Shown: positions 22,771 through 35,989 of the stretch, in pieces
Layout: each line of letters begins with the position of its first letter
How positions within the stretch are numbered: position 1 is the first letter of the stretch
Assembly (NCBI GenBank): GCA_021186555.1
Contig: JAJKFL010000014.1
Coordinates: 17,869,533-17,933,532 of the forward strand
Length of the DNA: 64,000 nt
From: Reticulitermes speratus
Lineage: Eukaryota > Arthropoda > Insecta > Blattodea > Rhinotermitidae
Reading direction: 5' to 3'
The notes under the pieces: model-generated
Told to the model about the DNA's origin: nothing
Seen by the model: only the letters and a program-made list of their open reading frames with translations
Database searches by the model: none
Translations under genes and position numbers: made by a program

Positions 22771-24990
22771 AAAAATTTTAAAAATCTACCACAGTTTCAA
22801 TGCTGATGATAATACATGGATAGGTCACCCACATACCATAAATGTGATCTTAATACTAATAAACTGGCGTGGGCGGAACTTAAAAATCTTAATCAGATGT
22901 TTCGTAAAGGGTAAATATGAACTGACTGCGAGGAATAGTGATGAAGCGCAATTTATAGGTACTTGGATTATATTGGGAAGGACACTGTGAGCATGTGGAG
23001 AATCTACAGGAGTACTGGTACAGAAGAAGCTATTACGAAGTAATTCATTTAGAGAAAAATTCCGACGAATATTCCAACAGAGATTGGACATTGATGAATA
23101 CTACAGTGGTTCGTGAATAACTCAAATAATATGAATAATTTTGATTTTAGTGATTGAAATTTAATTAGAGTCAATAAGTTCCAAAATATTATTTCATTTG
23201 TTCTGTTACCAGGAGACAGAATGAAAACTTGCATGTATGAGTACGATCTTTAAAAAATACCCATGTTGTTGAGCGCTTTTAAGATGTGATATTGTAAAAT
23301 CGTCAAACGGCATTAGGATACTGTGTACTGGGATATGGAGTTCTCATTTATATTCATGTTACTGTAAACATTTGATGAATAACGAATCGGAACAAGTTTA
23401 GCCTGCCAAGGTTTTCCGAGCAGTTTCTAAAATGTGTCGGGTTGCCTAAGTGCGAAGAGTGGGAGTAACCTGAGCGTGCTGTGACAATTCTCACGGTTGG
23501 TACCTAGCGTAAAAGATATGGGTAGAACCACCACTATTTTGTATGTTTTACTGTGTGTGTTTGTAACTTTGTAAACATTATTATCCAACGTGGCGTTCTG
23601 GTGGACAGCACTCTTGAAGATCCTGGTTGGAAATCTCAGCTCTGAAAACAGCTATCTGACTGAGGTATTTCATGTTTCTCCTCCGTCCATCCAGGCAAAT
23701 GCAGGCCATGACCGCATCCTTTCTCATATTCTTCAGTTCAAGATTCACTATTTTCCTATCATTCGACGCTATACAATCTGAGTTACTGAAAACGTCGTTA
23801 AAAAGCCATAAAATTATCTAAACATATCTGAACCTATATCACATAAATGTAAGTGCTGGTCTGTCACTAATTAAAAGTATTCTCCAGGTGGTATTAACAT
23901 ATTACACTTAATAGGCTCATAGTTCCTAAGTTCATTCTTAGAAACACAAAAATTCTGGAAGCACTGCCAAAGAATGAGTACCAGGAAAAAATTTTAATGG
24001 GTTTCCTGCTCTTCGGGATGCCTAAATTGCAACGCGAGAAAAGCCTTAAGTTTAAAAAGAATGTTTATTTGTACCATCATGTTCTAGAGAAATGTAAAAG
24101 GCAGTTGTCTGTGCCATCGCTATGAAGCATTATGCAACCTGACCGGCAGTTTGCGTAAAGGTTTTCTAAAAAGAAAAACCTTGTTGGAAAATTCTTGCAA
24201 CTTACATGGTTATCATAATATAGGCTTAATATTACACGAAATGCTTTTTGGGAAGAAGAAAATCTGTAAAATTTTAGTCGCCCTATTCGCAGTTTCTTTG
24301 AAGTTATTTTTTATACTACGTCAGTTGATGGGACAATATAAAAACATTACGAGCAGGAGAATATCTGGAAAGAATCGGCCGCACTCAATTTGAATGTACA
24401 GCTCTGGTCTTGTCTGAAGACACTGGAGAAAGTCATGAAACCCCTTAGTTGGTGCATTCGGTAACGCTATCGATATTCGAACCTGGTACCCCTTATTTTA
24501 TCGAGCTGCTTTTTCAGAAATCACAGGCTGCACGTTATTGGCATTGTCACTTCGACATGACCATAAGTCGCTGTGATGTACAGGAATGGAATAGGGGAAA
24601 TCTCCGTAGAATTTGTGGAAAGAAATGTGAATTGTCAAATTTTCCCGTTGCGATTTCAACGTATGTTATAAAAGTCAGAAATATTAGGGATGATAAGCTA
24701 GTCGGTGAATTATGAAGTACAGTTATATAAGCCACAATACCTCGAATATCTCGGATAGGGCCTTTGCCTCTACCGATTTAAAGTTACTCATATCTGGAAG
24801 CATAAATCTCCCAGGCAAATATAACTTCTAGGACAGGAGGTTTTGCCATCGCACGGTATCTGCTTACATAGCAAAACACAGGGCAAGGCACGATATAAAA
24901 CTTTGGATTCGAACCCCGTGATTCCCGCTTTTAAGTTACCTAAGGCCGTAAGCTTCTTAGAATATTCGGTCACTATAAACTTCTGAAAAT
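22771..24990. other. AT-rich DNA, no recognised gene
   Basis: Several short frames (for example 24449-24715) without protein character. No repeat copy could be assigned. Confidence 0.4.
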
Positions 24991-25004
24991 AATTCTGTTG
25001 ATTA

Positions 25005-25151
25005 ACCAACCAACTAACTGACTCCATATAGCAGATTTCTGCTCGAAAAGTTAACAGGTCCTCAGCTGGTGAAGAAATTCCCCACATTTTATGGAACCCG
25101 AAAATTCATTACTGCATTCGCAAGCGCCCGCCACCTTTCGCTATCCTAAGC
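25005..25151 (-). mobile_element. RTE LINE 3' end, 147 bp, with perfect target duplication
   Basis: Antisense of the RTE 3' end. From left to right are the tail ACCAACCAACTAACTGACTC, then AGCTGGTGAAGAAATTCCCC, TTTTATGGAACCCGA, ATTCATTACTGCATTCGCAA and TCGCTATCCTAAG. It is flanked on both sides by the identical 14-bp AATTCTGTTGATTA (24991-25004 and 25152-25165). This is a classic extreme 5' truncation by target-primed reverse transcription. It fixes the 3' terminus of the family and shows that its target duplications are about 14 bp. Confidence 0.85.
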
Positions 25152-25239
25152 AATTCTGTTGATTACAAAATTAAATTTTGTGTCATGTGTTCCATTTTCC
25201 ATAGTTCCTTTGCTGTAGCATCCACAGTGCTATGAGCAC

Positions 25240-25510
25240 ACGACCGGTGCTTAAGTCGCTCTTTTTCTAGAGCCTTGCTCTGGGCCAGACGAGTAGTGAA
25301 GCCGACAGGGGTGTGGGAGTGCCAGACCAGACGTCTGCTGGCCCCATGTAGGGGCAGGTGCTTGGAGGATGAGGATTAAATGGGAAGAAGGGTGACAAAT
25401 TGGGCTCAGGACAGAGATGGGTGTTTGAATAATGTAACTCGTAAATTTGGAATGAAGATGAAAGAAAGGAAGGGAAACTGGCCATTAAGTGTCGGCAAGG
25501 GTAGTTCAGT
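25240..25510 (-). other. GC-rich unassigned segment with a 72-codon frame
   Basis: This patch is clearly GC-richer than its flanks and is open on the minus strand at 25267-25485. The peptide is Pro/Ser rich, with PNLSPFFPFNPHPPSTCPYM in the middle. It may be a repeat of the host genome or an exon remnant. No second copy exists in this window and no splice sites are convincing, so neither is claimed. Confidence 0.25.
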
Positions 25511-25649
25511 CAAGGTCAAGAATGTCTGTTAATCGAGTCTGTGTCCATCCAGAATTTGTGTAGGCAAATTTTGGAGTTATAATTTGTAATGTTTTTTTTC
25601 TGATTCCCACTTATGTCACCAAAGACGACAAAAAACAACGACTCCTTCG

Positions 25650-25945
25650 TCATCATTTTCTGCTTCTAATTCTCCTTAATAAAAACTTTTCTTCTTCACA
25701 AGTCTACTTGTTCTTCGTTTATCACCTCTTCTGCTTCTTCAATGTTCTTCGTCAATAACGTCTTTACTTTCTCCTTCACTTTTCTTTTTCTCGTCCACTA
25801 ATAATTTCGTCTTTATCATTATCTTCTTTGTGATTATTGTCTCTAGATTCAACCTTCATTTCTCGTAACACTTCATTATTATTATCATTATCATCTCCAA
25901 CAACATCATCTCCTTCTTCATTAATATAATCTACTTTACCTTTTT
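25650..25945. repeat. Decayed pyrimidine-rich triplet tract (TTC/CTT, then ATT)
   Basis: Almost 300 bp dominated by TTC, CTT and TCT words on the plus strand, passing into ATT/ATC words near 25878-25905. It looks like an old expanded triplet array eroded by substitutions. No frame or repeat element explains it. Confidence 0.6.
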
Positions 25946-28900
25946 ACCATTTAAGTAGCAAGGTAATCCAGTAATCCAGATCAATGAAGACTGGCGTTTC
26001 TATGAAGTCGTCTTTTGTGCACATTTGACTTCTTGCAGATCAGAAATCGGAAATTCTGGGAAAACACGACATCAGCAGTCTGTTTACCCTAGTAATAAAT
26101 GCTGCAGACTTTTTATATTTACTGCAGTGTAAACGTGTTTCTTCAGTCTTTTTGTCTGACGTTCGTGCCATTTTCTGCACGTCAGTTTATCTTGATGAAG
26201 CATCTTCGCGATTCGGTATCAGTTCTTTGTTCTTCCAGATGTTCTAGCTATTTCCATTCACATTTATTATTTTGGTACTGATACCTGTTATTCCTACGTA
26301 TGTTTTAATATTGTCATTACGATCATTACTTGGTATTCTGCGTTCCGCAACCCTTATAAAAATAGCATTTGTGCTGTCTCCTTCCATTTTGCACTTTGGT
26401 TAATTTCAAATTTCTGATCCATAGAGAACCACAGGTGTATCTATTACTCCATTTTCTTGCAAATGATTGTTTTATGGTGCCGCAGAATTGTATAATTCCG
26501 TTGAATTTTGTATAAACATATTTTTTTTCACAACATATAAGCATATTTTTTCTTAGTAATAAGCATTTCCCATATTTATGTTTTTTCATCACCTAAAACA
26601 ATTATTTTATTTATAAATTCTCCACCTCTTAATTCACTTATACAGGAAAAAATGAGAAAAAATTGGCCGCTGAGGGCCTACAATAAAAGATGTCAGAATA
26701 AATTAATTTTAATTTTTGCCGTCCCGATATAAAGTTTCATTTACACCCATACCAAAACTTACACGTTTCTAAAAAATAAACGCTCATAGCACAAATAAGG
26801 GGCGCAGGACATAAAATAGGCCTGCAAGTCTCGTTAATAACCATATTCTTTGTTTCAAACATGTTTCCACATGGTAAATGTTTAATGCAGTACAATGAAA
26901 CGTATTTGTTATTTACAACTACACGCAGCATATGTTCTAGTGTAACTATACATTTTTAAAAACCAAGTTGAATGGGGTGTGGAAAATCGCGAAGAACACG
27001 TTTCGAAAATGTGTGTGCTTTATTGTATTCCGTTGATTTCAATTTAAGATATTTTTATAAATGGGTATTTCGCAGGAAAGCAATAAGTGATTACTGTAAA
27101 GGACACTTGCCTTTTTTCAAGACAGAGGAGAATTTGTCGTCCCATATTACTCCAACGTTGGCTTAGAAGTTCCGGAGACAGTCTTGCTACAGTACTAAGG
27201 TCTGGTATTGCTCTGCCAAATGGAATGGACACCACTTTCGACCACACGCAAGAAAGATTTATTTTATACTGATGTGAATCCATTTTAAAACTTCTTGAAA
27301 AGAATTCCATGTCAGGACTTCTGAAAGCCTTCTTTTTTTATCCAGACTTGAATACGAACTCCATGGCTGTCGCCAGAAGTTATCAGGATGTTTTGGTGAA
27401 AGGTGTACCCTTTGTTTTACTGTAGCGGTTTCAAGGTGCATACCACAAAGTAAGCATTGGCTATAAGGCTGTGTGATTGTAATGCTAAAACGCTTTACAC
27501 GTCACACACCCTTTGATGGCGCCTGGAAGGATAGTATGGATTTTTTTAACCTCTAGGTGGTTCGTTCTCTAGACAGGCTTCGATTCTTTTCTGAAGCTGC
27601 TTGCTTGTTACAAAATATTAAACCAATGGCAATATATTTCTCTCACATACGTGTTAACGCATATTAATACACGCACGCCAGTTCCGGCTTTATTTTCAAT
27701 GGAATTAGTAGGTTAAATTCACCCCGAGGCATCGCAATTTCATGGACTGCGTAAAAAAGTGTTCCTTTAATAAAAGGAGGTGGTAAAGACGGAATAAGAA
27801 TTTAAGATAGATCTTTGCTTGTCGAAGACCCGGATGGATGCAAATTTTAATAACAAAATTGCTCCTCCGTGTCTGTAGAAGAGACTAGCTAAGATGTGGT
27901 CTTATTGGACTCCTGAAGCCGTGTAGTTTCTTTCGTATTTATCAATGTAGCAGAGAAAACTGTTGCATCTATTTTCAGGGTATAACTACAAGTGAACATT
28001 AGTAGTCATCTGTGGAAGTAATTGTATTAATACCTTCACGACCACAATTTTTTTATAAATGACATGGCATTTTGGTACACAGCCAAGGGGCTTAGTGGGG
28101 TTTATCAGAGTGTGAGTTCTTATAGACTGTGTTGTGGGCAGTAAGAGGAAATGACCTTGTGGTGCTCTAACTATTCCATTTCTGAAAATAAATACAACGT
28201 AATGAAATTTGAACACTCTGGTCTAAAATATTACTGTCGATAGGATTAATCATCAGCAGAGGTATTTATTACACGGCTGAAAGGAATGTGTTTCGCTACA
28301 TAATCGGCAAAGAAAACTAGTCCAAGGCAGAAATGTTGCACACACATAGACCTCTTTATAAACATTTTCCATTTCTACCCTCTAGGAAGAAAGTTCTAAA
28401 GGTAAATTTGCTACGTGTGAAGTTTTCTACCAACAGCTTATTATCTGAGATTCTTGTAGTTTGGGTTAAAAGTGACCTCTCACTTCAGTCTAGTGTGAAA
28501 TTTAAGAAGACATATTTAGCCTAATGTCCACTCTGTCTATAGGCCTGCATCTTACTAAGCCTAGTGCTTGGGCACAATAGCACTTTCTTGAATTATTTAT
28601 ATGGTGGTTTATCTGACCCGTTGGCCGCGAAGTATTACTAATGAAAATGAATCGACTTCAGGACCATTAATCAACTTTACATAGACGACGCATTAATGAC
28701 CGAGTACCAGGGGCGAGCTGTCCATGTGCCGGGTGTGAACCCCACTTACAGCTTCAAATTAAACACGTAAATTCGTTTTAAACAATTCTTTTAGTTGAAC
28801 TTATATTAACATTTCCTGCTGCATGCAGACCTGTAACAAAGAAAGATTTCAGATTATGCGTGCACCATTGCCTACTGTGTACAGAAACGGAACGGTAAAG

Positions 28901-30304
28901 CGATTACATCGGAAGACGCATCGCCGTGTAAAAATAACTGGGGCCATTTAAATGCTTCTGCTTGGAGTAGCAGCCCAGTGCATGATGTAAGTTGCACTCG
29001 GTAAGTTCGGCTAGTAAGCTCTTGTGACCACTGCTTTGCCAGCTGCGAGCAGTGTGTGTGCAGCTTCTTTCTGTCAACAGCACATTGTCTGTTACTTTTG
29101 GACTAGTTTTATTTTGTTGTATGATGTGACTGGGTCAACGTTATTTACGTTTAACTAATTTTGAACGTTTTCTTTGGATTTGTATGAGCTTCAGCGATTT
29201 TAAAATTATTTTTAACTACCTCGGGTTCAAATGGTGATAATGGCGGCCCCTTCAACCGTATTTTCTTCCTCTGAACACGTCTGTATTCTGGAAAGGCCGT
29301 GGGGGGGACAACCCTTTGGTGGACTTAAATACGACAAAAATTGCATAGTAAAAGAGGGGAGAACCACTCCCAACTTCCAAATTTCAGCACCAAAATGGTT
29401 AGCTTGTTGGCTGCCGCAGAGAATTTTATGTCTAATTACTTGTCATAAAGGGAATATTTACATTCTACTTCCCCCAAGCAGTGTAGAGGCTACCAACTCG
29501 GGCACAGTTCTATCCATCAACCACTCCCCCTCCTTATCTCATATACAATGTTGAATGTTAAAGGAACTGGGGCGGTACTGAATGAGTCGTGTGGGTAATT
29601 ATCCCTCCTAGAAATCTCAAAGGAGATTAATATTAATGCACATAAACATGACGCATTGCGGGTAAGAATACAAGGACCTGCTACTCCGCAAATGATGGCG
29701 AAACGTGTCTCCCTGTTTCGTTCCAAACATGACTCTTGATTTGCACTCGATTTTAAAAAATTGTATTTTTTCGTCTCAACATATATCGTAATTATTTTAA
29801 TTCAATTTAAGAAGAGGTAACACTTTTGGAAATCTACGATCGGTACGAAATATTTCATGAAGAATTTGCTTATGTTTTCTTCGTAAGTAATTACACTAGA
29901 GGCCCCACATTCTAAATTTTAGGGACCTTTGGTTTCTTACTAGGTGACGTAATTGGTTACGGATTGATAATCGGGATTAAATTACTGTGCGGGGGAGGAC
30001 TTTTATCTTTGCCGGTACATCCGCACTGCTTCACAGAACCTCCCAAGTCTCCTGCACATGGGATACCATGTGCAGGATTCTTCCGGAGGTGAAGTTTTCA
30101 GAATCTGAAGTCTACAAAAGTGGCATGATTTCGCGTCCCGAAAGACTCTTTGACAGTATTTAGTCCATGAGGGATAAAATTTGTAAAATATTATTTGACT
30201 CGTGTTTTCAAAAATAGTGACACACTAATAGTTTTTATCAGAGATCTTCTCCTATAATCACAGGTAAATTATAAAATAAAGAGAAAAGGTTATTTTATTT
30301 TAAT
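25946..30304. other. About 4.3 kb of AT-rich DNA, no recognised gene
   Basis: Frames at 26326-26592, 27044-27310, 27986-28216 and 29231-29554 are overlapped by frames on the other strand or look random. A modestly GC-richer patch lies at 28965-29090 without identifiable content. No LINE or SINE copy could be assigned. Confidence 0.4.
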
Positions 30305-30319
30305 CGCCTTTGCCGTTAA
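30305..30319. repeat. Left flanking repeat (probable target duplication of the RTE LINE)
   Basis: CGCCTTTGCCGTTAA, identical to 33564-33578 except for one base. It lies immediately outside the tandem 3' tail of the element, where a target-site duplication is expected. Confidence 0.6.
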
Positions 30320-33300
30320 CTAACTAACTAACTAACTCCATGGAGCAGAGTCCTTCTTGAGAAGCTAACCGGTCGTCAGCTAGTCAAGAAATTCCCCGCG
30401 TTTTATGGAACCCGAGGGTTCATTACCGCACTCACAAGAGCCCTCCACCTGCCCCTATCCTGAGCCATATCAATCCAGTCCATGCCCCCCATCCCACTTC
30501 TTTAAGATCCATTTTAATATTATCCTCCCATTTAGCCTGGGTCTTCCAAGTGGTCTCCTTCCCCCAGGTCTCCCCACCAAAATCGTGTATGCACCTCTCC
30601 CCTCCCCTACACGTGCTACATGCCCCGCCCACCTCATTCTTCTTGATTTGATCACCCGAATAATATTTGGTGATGATTACAGATCATTAAGTTCCTCGTT
30701 ATGTAGTCTTCTCCACTCCCCCGTTACCTCGTCCCTCTTAGCCCCAAATATCCTCCTCAGCACCCTATTCTCGAACACCCTCAGCCTATGTTCCTCCCTC
30801 TGTGAGAGACCAAGTCTCACACCCATACAAAACAAGAGGCAAAATTATACTTCTGTATATCTTAATCTTTGTATTTTTGGGTAGCAAATTGGAAGACAGA
30901 AGATCCTGCACCGAAAGATAAAAAGCATTCCCCGAATTCAATCTGCTCTTAATTTCTTCCTGAATGGAATTTCGATTCGTTAGGACTGTTCCCAAATATT
31001 TGAAATGTTCCACCCTTTTAAAGGATTTATTATCTACCTTTATGTTGTGATTTTGTCCCCCATTCTGATTGCGAGACTTGACCATGTACTTAGTTTTCTC
31101 AGCATTTACTTCTACACCAGTCTCCTTACTAGCGGCTACTAAAGCTTCTGTATTTTTCTTTATAGCATGCACGCTTCCGCCCAATATATTAACATCATCA
31201 GCATAAACTAGAAGCTGATGTGTAACATTTAATTTCAAGCCCTCCTGGTTTGCCTGAACCCTCCTAATGGCATATTCCAAAGCAACGTTGAAAAACAATG
31301 GCGATAAAGCATCTCCTTGTTTCAAAACATTCTTAATAGGAAATATGTCAGACAAATGTTTGCCTACCCGGACTGCTATAGGTTTCATTTAGACACATTT
31401 TTACCGGCCTTGCTAGTGTCATAGGGATACCAAACTCAAAGAGAATATTATACAAGACCTCCCTCCTAATTGATTCGTAGGATTTCTTGAAGTCTATAAA
31501 TAGCTGATGCACTGCCTCATTTTATTCCCATTTTTTCTCAAGTATTTGACGAATGCAGAATATGTGATCCGTAGTCGACCTGTTACGTCTAAATCCACAC
31601 TGATGATCCCCAATAATTTCCTCTGCTTATGGAGTTAACCTTGACAGAAGGACGTTGGATAGAATTTTGTATTAGGTTGACAAAGTGATATGTCTCGATA
31701 ATTACTGCAATCTGTTTCATCACCCTTCTTATAAATAGGTACAATGATTGACTCCTTCCACTGCTCAGGCAATTCCTCTTTATTCCAAATAGAATTAATA
31801 AGTTTACGGATCTCAGAACGAATTGTCCTACCTCCTGCTTTAATCAGTTCTGCTGGAATTTGACCAATACCTGGTGATTTGTGCCTTTTTAGCGTTTAAA
31901 TAGCCATCTCAACCTCAGAGTCACTAGTGGCTGTGCTGTATGTATTTCAATCTGCATAACATCATTAACCCCATGTACATTCAATAGCTGAAAGAAATGA
32001 TTCCTCCACCTAGCCAAAATACTGTGGAGTCTGCAACCAGATCACCCTTCTCATCCTTTACTACATTAGTTCTAGGCCAGTAACCCTTCTTAAAGTCACT
32101 GATGCCCCAATACAAGTCTCTGATATTCTTGTTCTTACTGTTTGTTTCAAGTTCATTAATTTTAGCTTTCAGATGTTCCTTCTTTTTGTACCTGAAATGT
32201 CTACTAGCTTCACGTCTTACCTTGTTCAGATTATCTACATTACTTTGGTTTGGATTCTGTAATCACTGAATTTTAGCCTGCTTCCTTTGATCTAAAAATT
32301 TTGAACATTCTTCGTCAAACCATGGTTTATGCTGCTTCCTTTCATACAGCCCTAGACTCTCTTTAGCTGAGATTTTGATACTCTCTTTAATGTTTTCCCA
32401 AGCCCTTTTATGTCCTCACTAACACTTAAGTTCTCCAAAGCTGCAAACCTGTTTGATATCTTTATCTGATACTGTTTCCTAACCCCTAGTTCACTGAGCT
32501 TCTTGAGATTAAATCTCTCTGCATCAAATTTCTGTGCTGCTTGTTTACTTACCGCCAGTCTTTCCCTGACTTTTGCAACCACCAGATAGTGGTCGGTATC
32601 ACAGTCAGCTCCCCTGAAAAATCGAACATCGAGTATAATTGAATGCAATCTCCTATCTATCAATACGCGATCAATCTGATTATGAGTCTTCCCATCAGGA
32701 GAGGTCCAGGTGTATTTATGAATATTTCGGTGCGGGAACATCGTGCTCTTAACAACTAGATCTTTTGATGTGGCAAAGTTTACTAGTCTTAACACCATTA
32801 TCATTACTATCCTCATGTAAACTCTCATTCCCTATCGTCGGTTTGAAAGTATCCTCCCTCCTTAATTTTGCATTAAAATCTCCTACCAGAATTTTCATAT
32901 GCTACTTAGAAAAATGATCAAAAACCTGTCCTAATTCTTCATAGAAACTGTCCTTTGAGTCATCACTTTTCTCCTCAGTTGGTGCATGCACATTCAAAAC
33001 AATGATATTACACCAGCGACCTCTCAGCACCATATATGACATCCTATCACTAACAAACTCTACTCTCTTAATTGCTGATACTATTCTCTGGTGTACAAAA
33101 GAAACCTGTTCCCAATTGATGACTTTCATTTCCTTTTCCATAGAAAAAAGAATAATCCCCTGCTCTTACTGTGCCTCCTTTGTCCCACCTAACCTCCTGT
33201 ACACCCACTAAATCTAATTTATACCTCGCTAATTCCCTGGCCACTGTCATGAGTGACCCTGACCTATACAGGCTCCTCACGTTCCAAGTCCCAAATCTCA

Positions 33301-33563
33301 TGTTCCTTTTCCGTTGCTTAAGTTGTACTAAAGAATCAGTCCAGGTCCGAGGCTTTGTCAAACGTGTCGTAACTTGGTAATTTTTTACGGTGAGGAGTTG
33401 TTAGCACCTCGCCCAACCCCCAAGCTGGTGGACCACCCCTTGTCGAATTTCCGCGACTGCTTATTCAATGTATTCGCAGTTACCCTCCATATCCGGAGGC
33501 CGTTCCTCCATCCGCAACCTGAGGACGCGCCATGCCGTGGTGACAGTGACCCACTTATCACGG
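30320..33563 (-). mobile_element. Near full-length RTE-type LINE (endonuclease plus reverse transcriptase), frame-broken
   Basis: About 3.24 kb, the usual size for RTE retrotransposons. In sense (minus strand) the order is as follows. A 5' leader lies at about 33563-33361. The apurinic endonuclease follows, with TWNVRSL, GVQEVRW, RWCNIIVLNVHAP, TSPDGKTHNQIDRVLID and DCDTDHYLVVAKV (33300-32560). A linker comes next, then the reverse transcriptase with GKHLSDIFPIKN-LKQGDALSPL and the catalytic YADDVNIL (31388-30786). The C-terminal [10 protein letters not shown] block and GRP-GR motif lie at 30655-30500. The 3' end carries four tandem GTTA units. The coding region is spread over at least five open pieces in different frames, so it is dead. 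The assignment to RTE rests on domain order, size and the tandem 3' tail. Confidence 0.9.
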
Positions 33564-33578
33564 CGCCTTTGCCATTAA
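33564..33578. repeat. Right flanking repeat (probable target duplication of the RTE LINE)
   Basis: CGCCTTTGCCATTAA, 14 of 15 bases matching the left flank. Length agrees with the perfect 14-bp duplication around the RTE fragment at 25005. An alternative is that the phrase is the true 5' end of the element. Confidence 0.6.
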
Positions 33579-35637
33579 GCAAAAGAAAATTTTTTAGTCC
33601 TGAAATGACCGTAAAGGGCCCAATTTTGTTTCATCAGAAATTATGTTATAAGTCATGACAGGAAAATATTAAAGAAAAAATGTCCTTTTTTTATAACTGA
33701 TGCACCAACTAAGTTTATAATTGACATATTAGTCACAGGTTGTTTTACTTCTATGTTCATTACAATAAGTAAGTTCCAGGTAGTAACATTTAGGTTGTCC
33801 AATCCGTGCATTTTTAGATCAATGTATTCAATTTATTATACCAACTAAATGCACATTAACTTGAATACATTACTCCAAGTATTAAATTTAAATAGCAAAA
33901 ATACGGAACACATATGACCTCTTAAAGATAATTGTTTAAGAGGCGTAATTAGGTGAAGCACCTGTTAAACACATACTAAACTCTTATCAGCAATAACTGA
34001 AGGTAATATATTTCATGATATTTGAAAATTAATAGCACAGGATTTTCTATCCAGATTGTTTAATTCGAGACTCATCGGATGTGAAACGACGTAAGCGTGA
34101 ACAAGGTATAAAATTTTGAAAATATGTAACTTCACACTCCCTTTTATTTCATACTTTACATTATAAAACCTGTCCTGTGATAAAATATTACGACGCTAAA
34201 AGAAGTTCTTTGGTTGCACATGCTGTTAATGGAATACTCATACGTAAACCATTGCTTGTTGTACAGAAACTTACTGTTATGCCTTCCGTTTAAGCATTAC
34301 TGCTATACTAGTGGCTTTTATTTTATCAGTTCATAAACATCTAGCATATCCGCAGCAATTAGAAAAGACCTTAAGTCAGTAATACGTGCTTGTGGACTCA
34401 GTATAAACTTACTTAAATACAGACTATATTAGCGGACATTCATTTCTCTTCTCTATAAATCCGTGTTTGCACTAAATAAGGGTGAACCCCAAAACCAACT
34501 GAACAAAACACAAGGGATGTTACTGGAATCATGAGTACGAGCTCCAAAGTTACGTAAATCCACACATCCTTGTTTAGCTTCTTCATTTCATGAACATAAA
34601 TTATGAAATACCCGATACTGTAATTTTCCTCGTGCTACGGTCACCTTGTTTTTAGATCTAGATATTCTCCTCATCACTCCATTGACAGACATACTCAAAC
34701 TGTGTTCTTCCCTGATAATGGGAGAGCAGGTTCATAAAATAATACTCCTATTAACATTGCTCGCCGATTTTGAACTAACGATGTTACGACTTGGGCGAAT
34801 CGCATGGACCTCTTGCTTAGAGTCGGCTCTTAAACTGGAAATTATGTGAGCAAATTAGAAACATTCCTCTTTCTTCATTTCAAAATGCATGTAACATGAA
34901 AATAGAGTATAAATCAAACTTCTGTTACTGTCGCTTTAATATAGGGGGCACAGAAAACGCTATTAAGTTTCATTACACAATTCCGAGAGATAAGTTTCAG
35001 GCAAACATGCAATAAGCCTGTTCTTGGCAGTCACGTTATTTGATAATAACTTATGCGTCCATATTTTAAGCACGGTATGTCCTAGACAGGTTATAAAATA
35101 TTAAAGCAAGTTGGAATTATGAATGGACCAAAATCTGTAGGGGGAATAAGTACTTCTGTCCTCGTTATGAACTGGCCAAAGGGAGTGTATGATCTCCATA
35201 GTGCTGCTTAGTGTGCTGTAACATTTAAAACGTTTTTTTTATTCACTGTAGTAATAATTTTCTGAGGTCAGATATCAGATAGTAAATTAACGTGATGTAT
35301 GGGTCACCGCACAGTTAGAACCATGATTTAAAGTGGTTTAAATTCCATTGAAACTTCAGCGGAAATTCACGTTTATTACATAAATTGTGGTGTTAATTTT
35401 CACCCGCAAGTGTGAATCTGCTATAGAGAAAATAATTTACGAAATATGGATTTAGCATAACAATCTAGTGGCTTCGCTCTGTTATTGCATCTAGCTTTTC
35501 GATTAGTGGATTAAATTGAATACTCTGATAAATGACATGAAATCGGTTACTGAAAAAAGACATTGATGTAAGTGCATTTTAGATGCCTTAGTACACTTTT
35601 GACACAAAGAGCACATCATGGATAAAATCAAGAGAAA
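33579..35637. other. AT-rich DNA, no recognised gene
   Basis: No gene or repeat supported. The 67-codon frame at 34646-34849 is Leu/Ile rich and looks random. Confidence 0.4.
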
Positions 35638-35688
35638 TTTGTGTGTGTATGTATGTATGTATGTATGTATGTGTATATATATATATAA
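35638..35688. repeat. (GTAT)n / (TA)n compound microsatellite
   Basis: GT steps lead into five GTAT units and then a TA run. Confidence 0.9.
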
Positions 35689-35989
35689 GACTTTAAAAGT
35701 GTACAGTACTCGCTTAATAGGTGCTTTCGGCAGGACGACATGCTAATGTCCACGCTCAGGTATTTATTGCGGTAAATTCTAATATTCCTTCTGTTCAACC
35801 AGAGAATCATAGAAAGTAGAAGTAGTAACGCTGTTGTGTAAAATTCGTGTTAGTTAAACTTACAGGCCTATTCATGTATAGGTTTACACGTATACTGATG
35901 ATTTCAGGTTGGAGGAAATTTCGTCTGAATGTTGTCGCGAATAAGAGACATCGATAATCTTCGCATGGTGTCGGAAAAGCATTGCTGAA

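Noticed and set aside
28700-28760. Possible SINE B-box on the minus strand (GGGGTTCACACCC)
   Set aside because: No A-box at the right distance and no body shared with another copy.
30405-30884. 159-codon plus-strand frame, among the longest in the window
   Set aside because: It is antisense to the reverse transcriptase C-terminus and 3' end of the RTE LINE. The Pro/Ser/Leu-rich composition follows from the complementary coding strand.
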